Source: CAYPLH01 sp964411505
GTDB taxonomy: Bacteria > Bacillota > Clostridia > CAYPLH01 > DUMO01
Length of the DNA stretch: 64,000 bases
Reading direction: 5' to 3'
Assembly (NCBI GenBank): GCA_964411505.1
Contig: CAYPLH010000003.1
Location: 93,827 to 157,826, forward strand
Under the pieces are notes generated by a model, which did not search any database, was not told the DNA's origin, and was given only the letters and a program-made list of their open reading frames with translations. This document shows positions 1-7,974 of the stretch, piece after piece (the first letter of the stretch is position 1; every line of letters begins with the position of its first letter). The translations under genes and the position numbers were made by a program.

Positions 1-83
1 AGCAAGTTTTATCTGAAGTGAACGATTATATTCAAAATTTCTATTGTAATTATTTTTTAGTGGTTGTTAAGGGGAGAGCAGAA

Positions 84-683
84 TTGAAATCAGATTTTAT
101 AAATTTATTATATCGTATGCGTTATGTAAAAAGATGGAGCGGAACCACTTGTATTGATTGTGAAGATGCTGCACAACACAGTTTTAATGTAACAGTTATA
201 ACACATTTACTGTGCCATATTCTTAAATCTGTTTATCATATTAGTATTAATATAGAACATGCATTATCTTCGGCATTATATCATGATTGCACGGATACAA
301 TTTTAACTCATATTATTTCACCAGTAAAAAATGATAATGCAGAAATAAAGGATGCAATATCAAAATTGAAATATAAGGCAACTCAATATATTTCTTCTAT
401 GTTGCCAGAGGTGCTGCAAATCAGTTTAGATAATCTACTAAAAGAGGAAGATGAATTAATAAAAGAAGTGATAGAAATGGCGGATATTATTGATACATAT
501 TGTAAGTCGTCTACAGAACTAAAAAAAGGAAATTTAGAATTTCAAAATCCATATGATCAAGCAAGCTGCAAACTTAATAATGCTACAAAATCAAAACCAT
601 ATATAAAGACATTCTATGATTTGTTTTTACTTGATTGTTCTAAAAATGATTTATCTTACAAGTATTTAAAGCAAGGATGGTGA
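84..683 (+). CDS. HD-domain nucleotide phosphohydrolase (YfbR/OxsA-like)
   Basis: A soluble metal-dependent phosphohydrolase expected to remove phosphate from a nucleotide. The reading frame is open from a GTG at 18, but TTG 84 is preferred: GGGGAG lies 7 nt upstream, and the family normally begins just before the RMRYVKRW stretch. From that start (199 aa) the metal ligands are H32 (QHSFNV), H67-D68 (YHD) and D134 (EMAD), almost the numbering of E. coli YfbR (H33, H68, D69, D137). Two residues that YfbR uses near the substrate appear changed: the position of E72 is D71 and the position of D77 is H. The gene ends 4 nt before a cobalamin-dependent radical SAM gene. That pairing is known from oxetanocin A biosynthesis, where OxsA dephosphorylates the product of OxsB. 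The HD fold is secure; the oxetanocin link is inference from gene pairing and size. Confidence 0.8.
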   Translation: MKSDFINLLYRMRYVKRWSGTTCIDCEDAAQHSFNVTVITHLLCHILKSVYHISINIEHALSSALYHDCTDTILTHIISPVKNDNAEIKDAISKLKYKATQYISSMLPEVLQISLDNLLKEEDELIKEVIEMADIIDTYCKSSTELKKGNLEFQNPYDQASCKLNNATKSKPYIKTFYDLFLLDCSKNDLSYKYLKQGW

Positions 684-687
684 GCAA

Positions 688-2822
688 ATGCAAATGCAAA
701 TGCATAAGATAAGGCGCTTAGAAAAGATAATTATGAACGATAATTTTATTCGAGATGGTGTTAATCTAGATAAGATTAAAAACCATATTTTTGATATTTT
801 AAGAGATATCCAACTCGAAGTACATAATGTTTACATAGTGGGAAGTATAACAAATCGCACTATTGTTTTTCATATAAAATCGAATAATTGTCTTGTTGTT
901 TCTTTAAATCGCTCTATATCTGAAATAAAAAGTGACATTGGATTTTGGTTTCTATTGAAGAACAAAGAATATAACGTAAGTGACCATACAAGTATAATTA
1001 CTTTAACTGATGATGAAATATATATGTTAAAAGCCCCTAATATAAAACTTGTGGTTCTCTATCATGAAATAAATTTCCCATTTCCTAGGTTTGCACTTGG
1101 TGTTGCAGATATAGCCTCCTCCCTACGAGATTTTGCTATTGGCAGCGTGAATATTTCCGACATGCAGATTGGTAAAACACTTGATGATGTTAAATCTGAG
1201 ATCGAAACAGAAAGGCCGGATATTATAGGTTTTTCTGTTACATTTGGGCAAACTGACTTGTTAGAATATTTACTTAATACAATATATAAGAACGATGATT
1301 ATCATCCGTTAATTGTTATTGGAGGAAGTTTAGCTTATTTTAATCGAGATTATTTATTAAAAAAAGATTGTAATATTATTATCTGTAATAGTTATGGTGA
1401 AAAGACTATGCGGGACATTGTAAATTACTGGTTAAATGGAATAGATAAAAGACAAATTCAAGGAATTTCATTTTTAAGAGAAAATAATGAAGTGGTTGAT
1501 ACTCCCACACCGTCAACCCTTAAGGATTGGGCTATATATGGAATGCCAGAATTAGATGTACTTCCTGATATATTAAAAAGTAAAGGTGTAATTACATTAG
1601 AAACAAGTAGAGGATGTATGAATGCTTGTTCTTTTTGCCCTAGGAAAAGTAAAGCATTTGGAAAAATATTGAGTTTAATAATTTAGAAAGAGTTATCCCC
1701 TACATTTCAAAAATATATGATCAATATGAAAATGTTCCTAGGAAATTATTTTTAGTAGACGAAGAATTTTTTGGAAATATGGACGATAATTCTACAGAAA
1801 AAAGATTAACCAGCATTAGTGAACTATTTAAAAACTATCGGTTCAAGTTTGAATCAAGCGCGCGAATTAATCAAGTGTATTCTTCGACCCATGATGAAAG
1901 CTGGCATGTTCGTCGTTTTAAACTTTTGTTATATTTAAAAAATAGCGGTTTGTGTAAATGCTTATTCGGAGTAGAATCGGGTGTTGACGGAATATTAAAA
2001 CGATTTAATAAAAACACAACATCTAAAGAGAACACGTTAGCAGTAAGAGCATTAAGCACTTTAGGTTTGGAATATAGAACCACTTATATTACATATGATC
2101 CCCTAATGGACATAAATGAATTGAAGGAAACTTATATATATCAAGGACGAACTGATATTATCTTGAAAGAAAATTGCTCATCAATAGAAAACCTTTATAA
2201 AAATATAGAAGACTCAAAATATGTTAATAGCTTTTCAAAAAAAACTCCTTTTTATGCTAAAATTCCATATATGCTTGTGACCATGGAGTGTCTTTTTGAT
2301 TCAAAATATACTCAAAATATTCTTGAAAGAGGAATGACTAAGCATTTTAATACTTTAATGGGTAAATATGATGCAACATTTCAAGACAAGCGTATTGGAA
2401 TAATGAGTTTATATAGCCAACTGTGGATTGATAAAAACTTCGCATTAGATTATTTTTTAAAAAGCATGATGAAGGTTAAATCAGAGCATATATCAGATAA
2501 TATTGAACATTTTAGATTTTTATACAAACAGGTATCTTATATAATGTTAGGAATGTTTATCGCCTTTGTGGAAGCAGATATAAAGTTACTACCTGTGTAT
2601 ATGAAACCTGATGACCTGCAATTTGTGGATATCCTAATAAATACTGTATGCGATTTTGAAGTTGCGGCACAAAAAATAATTCAAAATAGATTAAATAAAT
2701 TGCACACAATAATTGAAGGTCAATTACCTATAATTTTTGATTGTCTTGACCCTATTGAACATCATAAATTTAATCAAGTTTATAACGCTTGGCTAAAAGA
2801 GGACTTAAAGCTTATTAATTGA
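688..2822 (+). pseudogene. Cobalamin-binding radical SAM enzyme (OxsB-like), frameshifted
   Basis: The first frame (688-1686) gives an N-terminal domain, a Rossmann-type B12-binding region (about residues 165-260, with KPDIIGFS-like and IGGSLAYF segments), then the radical SAM cluster motif CMNACSFC (C310, C314, C317), and stops 15 residues later. The rest of the barrel and a long helical C-terminal region continue in the -1 frame from about 1662 (KNIEFNNLERVIPYIS, then FLVDEEFFG) to 2822. One extra base in the A-run at 1662-1666 would restore an open frame of 711 aa, close to the roughly 740 aa of OxsB. ATG 688 follows AAGGATGG. The A-run is short and the site is not a canonical slippery heptamer, so a mutation or a sequencing error is likelier than programmed frameshifting. 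Expected chemistry is a B12- and SAM-dependent radical reaction; the substrate is unknown. Confidence 0.8.
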
Positions 2823-2859
2823 AATCGGGAGTGAATATTCTTTAGTGTAAATGGAATGA

Positions 2860-3165
2860 TCCACCAAGTTTTTGTCAACAATTTTACTGCTGCATAATTC
2901 GGGCAACACCGAGGAGCGCCCCAACGCTTGCTGCGGCTTGTATGATGAGCGGCGGACTGTATAGTTCGCCGCTCATCGGTAAGCCCTAAGTGGATAAACC
3001 TCGGGAGTTTGAGGGCAGAGCCCGGGACACCGTCCCAAACCCTGTCCTTGCCAGAAGGCAGCCGGTCTGTCAGAGCAGACCGGGGACAAAAGGATATATG
3101 AACACAGGATGTAAAGGGTAAAATGAACGGGCAAAAACCGCCCGCCCTTGACATCCACCGACTAA
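2860..3165. other. GC-rich intergenic patch with stable hairpins, likely mobile-element debris
   Basis: This stretch is strikingly G+C-rich against AT-rich flanks. It holds an 11-bp perfect stem GATGAGCGGCG (2944-2954) with its complement at 2967-2977, an 8-bp stem CCGGTCTG (3062-3069) with CAGACCGG (3076-3083), and a smaller CGGGC/GCCCG hairpin near 3128-3146. No convincing coding frame is present: minus-strand ORFs here are Pro/Arg/Cys-rich and look like chance frames. From memory it resembles non-coding DNA of Tn1549-type conjugative elements, but this was not checked. It separates the OxsA/B-like island from the pyr operon. Confidence 0.45.
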
Positions 3166-3257
3166 GCAAATAACAATATACGATATAAGGGAATTACCAG
3201 AAAATGTACGGCACTTAAAGTTACAATTCACACCAAAAAGGAATGAGCAAAAAAATA

Positions 3258-3286
3258 TAGACAGATAAAAATCAATGTGGTACAAT
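3258..3286 (+). promoter_or_regulatory. pyr operon promoter
   Basis: TAGACA at 3258-3263 and TACAAT at 3281-3286 are separated by exactly 17 nt, a good SigA-type promoter. A start near 3293 would place the PyrR-binding loop about 27 nt into the transcript, as expected for a pyr attenuator. The 3170-3257 stretch before it shows nothing recognisable. Confidence 0.75.
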
Positions 3287-3307
3287 TATATAAAATTTAA
3301 TAGTGAG

Positions 3308-3448
3308 ACCTTTAAGATTAGTCCAGAGAGGCTGAAAAGGTAAGAGAATAATTTGAATTATATCTTGATATATATTTTTTTTGAAACAACATTAAGGTGT
3401 AATTAAGTTAAGAAAATGACTTCTTGCCGATTTGCAGGAAGTTTTTTA
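3308..3448 (+). promoter_or_regulatory. PyrR-binding attenuator with intrinsic terminator
   Basis: The loop AGTCCAGAGAGGCT (3320-3333) matches the PyrR-binding consensus. It is closed by ACCTTT (3308-3313) pairing with AAAGGT (3336-3341), forming the anti-antiterminator. Further on, ACTTCTTGC (3419-3427) pairs with GCAGGAAGT (3434-3442, one G-U pair), followed by a T-run to about 3448. By analogy with Bacillus, UMP-bound PyrR stabilises the first hairpin, lets the terminator form and shuts off the operon. From here to the pyrR start (3449-3670) nothing else is recognised except the pyrR ribosome-binding site. Confidence 0.9.
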
Positions 3449-3670
3449 GTTTAGGTTTAATTGCTGATAAAACGCAACAGTAAACCAACAGATAACAAAT
3501 TATTTAACTTTATCAGAGAAATGTTAGAGCAAATCTCCTGCATTTTAAGCAGCACACTTTTTAAAACATCTCTTTTATACTTTGGACTATAAGTCAACTA
3601 GATAATTACTCTAAAGGGCAGTGGTTTTCGAATATGTTTTTATAAATTTAATATAAAGAAGGTGCCTATA

Positions 3671-4219
3671 TTGAATAAAAAAGCTGATATTATGGACAAA
3701 AGCGCAATGACAAGAGCAATAATCAGAATATCCCATGAAATAATTGAAAAAAACAAAGGTATTGATAACTTAGTACTTGTGGGAATTCAAAGAAGGGGTG
3801 TGCCTCTTGCAATGCGTATTGCTCAAAAAATCAAGGAAGAAGAGCAAAAGGATATACCAGTAGGGATTTTGGATATAACCTTCTATCGAGACGATTTAAG
3901 TATGATTGCTGCACACCCGGTAGTAAACGATACAAGACTGGATTTTACAATAACTGATACCAAAATTGTCTTAATTGATGATGTGTTGTTTACAGGAAGA
4001 ACTGTAAGAGCTGCTATTGACTTAATTATGGATATGGGAAGGCCTAAAAATATACAGCTTGCGGTGCTTATTGACCGTGGACACAGGGAGCTTCCGATAA
4101 GAGCAGATTATGTGGGTAAAAATGTTCCTACGTCGAGAAATGAAAGCGTAAGTGTAAAAATGATTGAAGTTGATGGGATTGATGAGGTATCAATTATTCA
4201 ACTAGAACATGAGATTTGA
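3671..4219 (+). CDS. pyrR: Bifunctional pyr attenuation protein / uracil phosphoribosyltransferase
   Basis: PyrR binds the pyr mRNA leader in response to UMP and also has uracil phosphoribosyltransferase activity. The PRPP-binding loop LIDDVLFTGRT spans residues 101-111, and the N-terminal substrate segment LVGIQRRGVPLA is present. The frame is open from GTG 3662, but that codon is part of the AGAAGGTG ribosome-binding site; TTG 3671 gives normal spacing and the usual family start (NKKADIMDK). At 182 aa it has the normal length. It is the first gene after the attenuator whose loop it should recognise, so it would be self-regulated with the rest of the operon. Confidence 0.96.
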   Translation: MNKKADIMDKSAMTRAIIRISHEIIEKNKGIDNLVLVGIQRRGVPLAMRIAQKIKEEEQKDIPVGILDITFYRDDLSMIAAHPVVNDTRLDFTITDTKIVLIDDVLFTGRTVRAAIDLIMDMGRPKNIQLAVLIDRGHRELPIRADYVGKNVPTSRNESVSVKMIEVDGIDEVSIIQLEHEI

Positions 4220-4244
4220 AATCAGAAGTTTAAAAGTAATTTTG

Positions 4245-4320
4245 GAATCCTTACGTCGCTAAAAGATAGCAAGACCGTGTAACGAGGATTCTACTCCTAT
4301 GACCAAAGTCATGGGTTTTT
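4245..4320 (+). terminator. Structured pyrR-pyrB spacer ending in a terminator-like hairpin
   Basis: GAATCCT (4245-4251) can pair with AGGATTC (4285-4291). It is followed by CCTATGAC (4296-4303), a CAAA loop and GTCATGGG (4308-4315, one G-U pair), then TTTTT (4316-4320). The second hairpin has the form of an intrinsic terminator inside the operon. The PyrR loop consensus is absent here, so if this attenuates pyrB it uses another signal, or it simply trims downstream expression. Confidence 0.55.
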
Positions 4321-4427
4321 AGAACTCCCTAAGAATACTAAATACGTGTAAGAACGAAATCCTAAAAACAAGGTTAGAAGATATACCAAAGAAGCTTCCA
4401 TTATAGATACTTTAAGGAGATGTGCTC

Positions 4428-5357
4428 ATGAGTGTGATGCAATCAAAGCATGTTCTTGGTTTAAAGGATATGTCAACAGATGATATTAACTTGATTCTTA
4501 AAACAGCTAAATCCATGAAACACTTGCTTGATTCGGGTAATAAAAAGGGACCCCACCTGCAAGGGAAAAGCATAATAACTTTATTTTATGAAAACAGCAC
4601 AAGAACCAGATTATCCTTTGAATTGGCGTCTAAATACCTAGGAGCAAGTGCTGCAAACATATCAGTTTCAGGAAGCAGTGTAGCCAAAGGGGAAACTTTA
4701 TTAGATACTGGCAGGACTATTAATATGATGGGTGCTGATGTGATTATTATGAGACACTCAATGTCAGGAGCACCACATTTTTTGTCAAAAAATATAAATG
4801 CCTCAGTAATAAATGCAGGTGACGGGATGAATGAACATCCAACGCAAGGTCTGCTTGATATGTATACTATTCTTGAAGAAAAAGGAAGAATACAAGGACT
4901 TAAGGTTGCAATATTAGGAGATATTTATCATAGCAGAGTAGCTAGAAGTAACATATGGGGATTAACAAAGATGGGCGCAAAAGTAACTGTTGCAGCACCT
5001 GAAACCCTGATGCCACCAGAAATAGAGAAAATGGGTGTAGAGACTTTTAACACTATTGAGAAAGCCCTTATTGATGCAGATGTGATAATTAATTTGAGGA
5101 TTCAGGCTGAAAGGCAGGGTAAATGTCTTTTTCCAACAATAAGGGAATATGCCAGGTTTTTTGGACTAGATGATAAAAGGCTTGGATTGGCTAAAAAAGA
5201 TGCATTGATCATGCACCCGGGACCTGTTAATAGAGGTGTTGAGATGACGAGCAGTGTTATTGATTGCGAACGTTCATTTATCAATGAACAGGTAAAAAAT
5301 GGTGTTGCTGTGAGAATGGCGATTTTGTTCTTGCTCACAAGGAGGGAATTAGCATGA
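4428..5357 (+). CDS. pyrB: Aspartate carbamoyltransferase catalytic subunit
   Basis: Condenses carbamoyl phosphate with aspartate, the first committed step of pyrimidine synthesis. The carbamoyl-phosphate motif STRTR is at residues 57-61, HPTQ begins at residue 137, and the C-terminal PGPVNRG motif is present. ATG 4428 is chosen over GTG 4422 because AAGGAGA (4414-4420) sits 7 nt upstream. At 309 aa it is a normal catalytic chain. No pyrI regulatory-chain gene follows, so it is probably an unregulated Bacillus-type trimer controlled through transcription. It overlaps pyrC by 4 nt (ATGA). Confidence 0.97.
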   Translation: MSVMQSKHVLGLKDMSTDDINLILKTAKSMKHLLDSGNKKGPHLQGKSIITLFYENSTRTRLSFELASKYLGASAANISVSGSSVAKGETLLDTGRTINMMGADVIIMRHSMSGAPHFLSKNINASVINAGDGMNEHPTQGLLDMYTILEEKGRIQGLKVAILGDIYHSRVARSNIWGLTKMGAKVTVAAPETLMPPEIEKMGVETFNTIEKALIDADVIINLRIQAERQGKCLFPTIREYARFFGLDDKRLGLAKKDALIMHPGPVNRGVEMTSSVIDCERSFINEQVKNGVAVRMAILFLLTRRELA

Positions 5358-6646
5358 AGCTTCTAATTAAGAATGGTCACGTTATAGATATAAAAACTGC
5401 TTTGAATGAGATAACCGACATACTTATTGAGAATGACAGAATAATTGAGATAGGAAAAGGTTTGGATGCTGGCAGCACCGGTGATGTTATTGATGCTGAG
5501 GGGAAATATGTTATACCTGGGATGATAGACTGCCATTGCCATTTAAGGGATCCGGGTTATGAATATAAAGAAGATATAGAATCCGGAACAAAAAGCGCAG
5601 CAGTAGGAGGGTTTACTTCCGTTGCTTGTATGCCCAATACAAACCCTGTGATAGATAACCAGGCAGTGGTAAGTTTTGTAAAAAATAAGGCAAAACAGAT
5701 TGGTGTTGTAAATGTTTACCCCATAGGTGCAATTACAAAAGGTCAGCAAGGAAAAGAGCTTTCTGATATAGGCGAGCTTAAGTCTGCCGGTGCTGTAGGT
5801 CTGTCGGACGACGGAAGTCCTGTGGAAAATCCACTGGTAATGTTAAGGGCTCTTAAATACTCCTCCATGTTTGATATTACAGTGATTTCTCATTGTGAGG
5901 ATAAGTTTCTTGCAGACGATGGTGTTATGAATGAAGGATACTATTCAACAATTATGGGGTTAAAAGGAATACCTTCCGTTTCTGAGGCAGTAATGGTTTC
6001 CCGGGATATTTTACTTTCAGAATATACAAATGCTCCTATTCATATCGCTCATGTAAGTACTGAATTATCAGTAGATCTTATTAGGAAAGCAAAGAAACGA
6101 GGTGTAAAAGTTACAGCTGAGACATGCCCTCATTACTTTTCTTTAACTGAAAGTGCATGTGAAAATTTCAATACACTGGCAAAAGTAAACCCGCCTCTTC
6201 GGAGTGAAAAGGATGTTAATGCTGTAATTGAAGGATTAAAGGACGGAACTATTGATATAATAGCAACTGATCATGCACCTCACCATGAAGATGAAAAAAA
6301 TGTAGAGTTTAACATAGCTGCAAATGGCTTTGTCGGGTTTGAAACAGCATTACCTCTGTCCATAACATATCTTATGAAAGAAGGACATCTTACAATGGAG
6401 CAGCTTGTGCAAAAAATATGCATAAATCCTGCCAAATTGCTGGGACTTAACAAAGGCACCATCGAGGTGGGTAAGACAGCAGACATTACTATAGTAGACA
6501 TAAATGACGAATATACAGTGGATATATCCCGTTTTAAATCTAAAAGCCAAAACTCTCCATATAACGGATATAAATTGTTTGGGCGTGCGGTATATACAAT
6601 AGTAGGAGGTAAGCCTGTAGTCCGTGATAAGAAGTTAGTAATTTAA
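5354..6646 (+). CDS. pyrC: Dihydroorotase
   Basis: Zinc amidohydrolase that cyclises carbamoyl aspartate to dihydroorotate. The metal motif HCH (H61, H63) sits in DCHCHLRDPG, and the downstream metal-binding ATDHAPHH segment is intact, so this is an active class I enzyme rather than a PyrC-like pseudoenzyme. Its 430 aa are typical. Translation is probably coupled to pyrB, whose stop it overlaps. A 246-nt spacer with no gene separates it from pyrF; the only mark there is a 14-bp palindrome GAAAGTATACTTTC at 6762-6775. Confidence 0.97.
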   Translation: MKLLIKNGHVIDIKTALNEITDILIENDRIIEIGKGLDAGSTGDVIDAEGKYVIPGMIDCHCHLRDPGYEYKEDIESGTKSAAVGGFTSVACMPNTNPVIDNQAVVSFVKNKAKQIGVVNVYPIGAITKGQQGKELSDIGELKSAGAVGLSDDGSPVENPLVMLRALKYSSMFDITVISHCEDKFLADDGVMNEGYYSTIMGLKGIPSVSEAVMVSRDILLSEYTNAPIHIAHVSTELSVDLIRKAKKRGVKVTAETCPHYFSLTESACENFNTLAKVNPPLRSEKDVNAVIEGLKDGTIDIIATDHAPHHEDEKNVEFNIAANGFVGFETALPLSITYLMKEGHLTMEQLVQKICINPAKLLGLNKGTIEVGKTADITIVDINDEYTVDISRFKSKSQNSPYNGYKLFGRAVYTIVGGKPVVRDKKLVI

Positions 6647-6892
6647 TGACGATAATCTTTAGAACATGAAAAATACGTATATATAAAACTTTAATATGTT
6701 TTTAAAATCGTGAGGATTGAAATTTAGGCAAGTGGTTGAGCAAGTTTTTCTTGTTATCTAGGAAAGTATACTTTCTTAAATAATGGGGATTGCAAAGGTG
6801 AAATGGTGTAGAAAAAATATGCACTTATTGAGCAAAGTAAAGATGTAAGAGTTTGAAATTGTGAAGACCTAAAGAATAGGATGGTGCTAAGG

Positions 6893-7825
6893 ATGTTTGT
6901 AGACAAGCTTATAGAAAAAATTAAAGAGAAAAAAAACCCTACAGTTGCAGGTTTGGACCCTAAACTTGAATATGTACCGGAATTTGTAATGAAAAAATTC
7001 CTGCAAAAGTCTGAGCCAGTATTAAAAGCTGCATCTGAAGCAATATACGAGTTTAATACAGTGATAATTGACTCTATATACGATCTTGTGCCTGCTGTAA
7101 AGCTTCAACTTGCTTATTACGAAATGTATGGGCATTATGGTATGGAATGTTTTATGAATACTATAAGGTACGCAAAAGAAAAAGGACTTATAGTTATAGC
7201 AGACGGTAAGAGAAATGATATAGGAAGTACTGTAGAGGCTTATTCATCAGCTTATTTGGGGGAAGTAAGTGTGGATAAAATAAAATCACCTGTTTTTGAT
7301 GCTGATGCACTTACTGTTAATCCTTATCTTGGTTTTGATGGAATTAAGCCTTTTCTTGATGATTGTAAGAATTATGGCAAGGGTATTTTTATACTTGTGA
7401 AAACCTCCAACAAGTCATCTAATCAGTTACAGGATATAAAAACGCAAGACGGAAAGCTTATTTATGAACTGGTAGCAGAATATGTGAAGGAATGGGGAAG
7501 TAGTATTACAGGAAAATATGGCTACAGCAGCATTGGTGCGGTAGTTGGAGCTACCTATCCTAAGGAGGCACAAGCTCTTAGAAAGATTATGAATAACTCT
7601 TATTTTCTTGTGCCCGGCTATGGTGCACAGGGAGGTACTGCTAAAGATGCAGCTGCAAATTTTAACAGTGATGGTCTGGGTGCAATAGTTAATGCTTCCC
7701 GCAGCATTATGTGTGCCTATAAATCAGAAAAGTGGAAAAATCTATATGATGAGCATTCCTTTGCGAGTGCAGCACGCGCAGAAGTTATTGATATGAGAGA
7801 CAAGCTACGAGATGCTTTGAATTAG
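6893..7825 (+). CDS. pyrF: Orotidine 5'-phosphate decarboxylase (type 2)
   Basis: Decarboxylates OMP to UMP, the last pathway step. The catalytic segment is IADGKRNDIG, and the conserved N-terminal NPTVAGLDPKLEYVPEF marks the longer type 2 family (about 310 aa here). The frame is open from ATG 6881, but family proteins usually start MFxDKLIEKI, which corresponds to ATG 6893 with GGATGG 8 nt upstream; the start is therefore somewhat uncertain. It stands between pyrC and carA, so the last enzyme is encoded in mid-operon. Confidence 0.95.
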   Translation: MFVDKLIEKIKEKKNPTVAGLDPKLEYVPEFVMKKFLQKSEPVLKAASEAIYEFNTVIIDSIYDLVPAVKLQLAYYEMYGHYGMECFMNTIRYAKEKGLIVIADGKRNDIGSTVEAYSSAYLGEVSVDKIKSPVFDADALTVNPYLGFDGIKPFLDDCKNYGKGIFILVKTSNKSSNQLQDIKTQDGKLIYELVAEYVKEWGSSITGKYGYSSIGAVVGATYPKEAQALRKIMNNSYFLVPGYGAQGGTAKDAAANFNSDGLGAIVNASRSIMCAYKSEKWKNLYDEHSFASAARAEVIDMRDKLRDALN

Positions 7826-7974
7826 AAACTCAATACATAAAAATATGAATTGGGATGCTATATGAAGTCTAAACCCAAAAGAAATCAGCTAACACATATT
7901 GGCAAATTACATGAGATTGTTTTTTAACATATATAGCTGAGATAAAAAAAGAAAACTTTATGAGGTGAACAGTA

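Noticed and set aside
2780..3285. Several overlapping minus-strand ORFs (61-129 codons) in the GC-rich patch
   Set aside because: Their translations are rich in Arg, Pro, Cys and Ser without domain pattern, they overlap one another and a real gene, and they have no ribosome-binding sites; they follow from high G+C and hairpins.
7862..7927. 21-codon ORF between pyrF and carA that could be a leader peptide
   Set aside because: Weak ribosome-binding site, no run of regulatory codons, no adjacent terminator hairpin.
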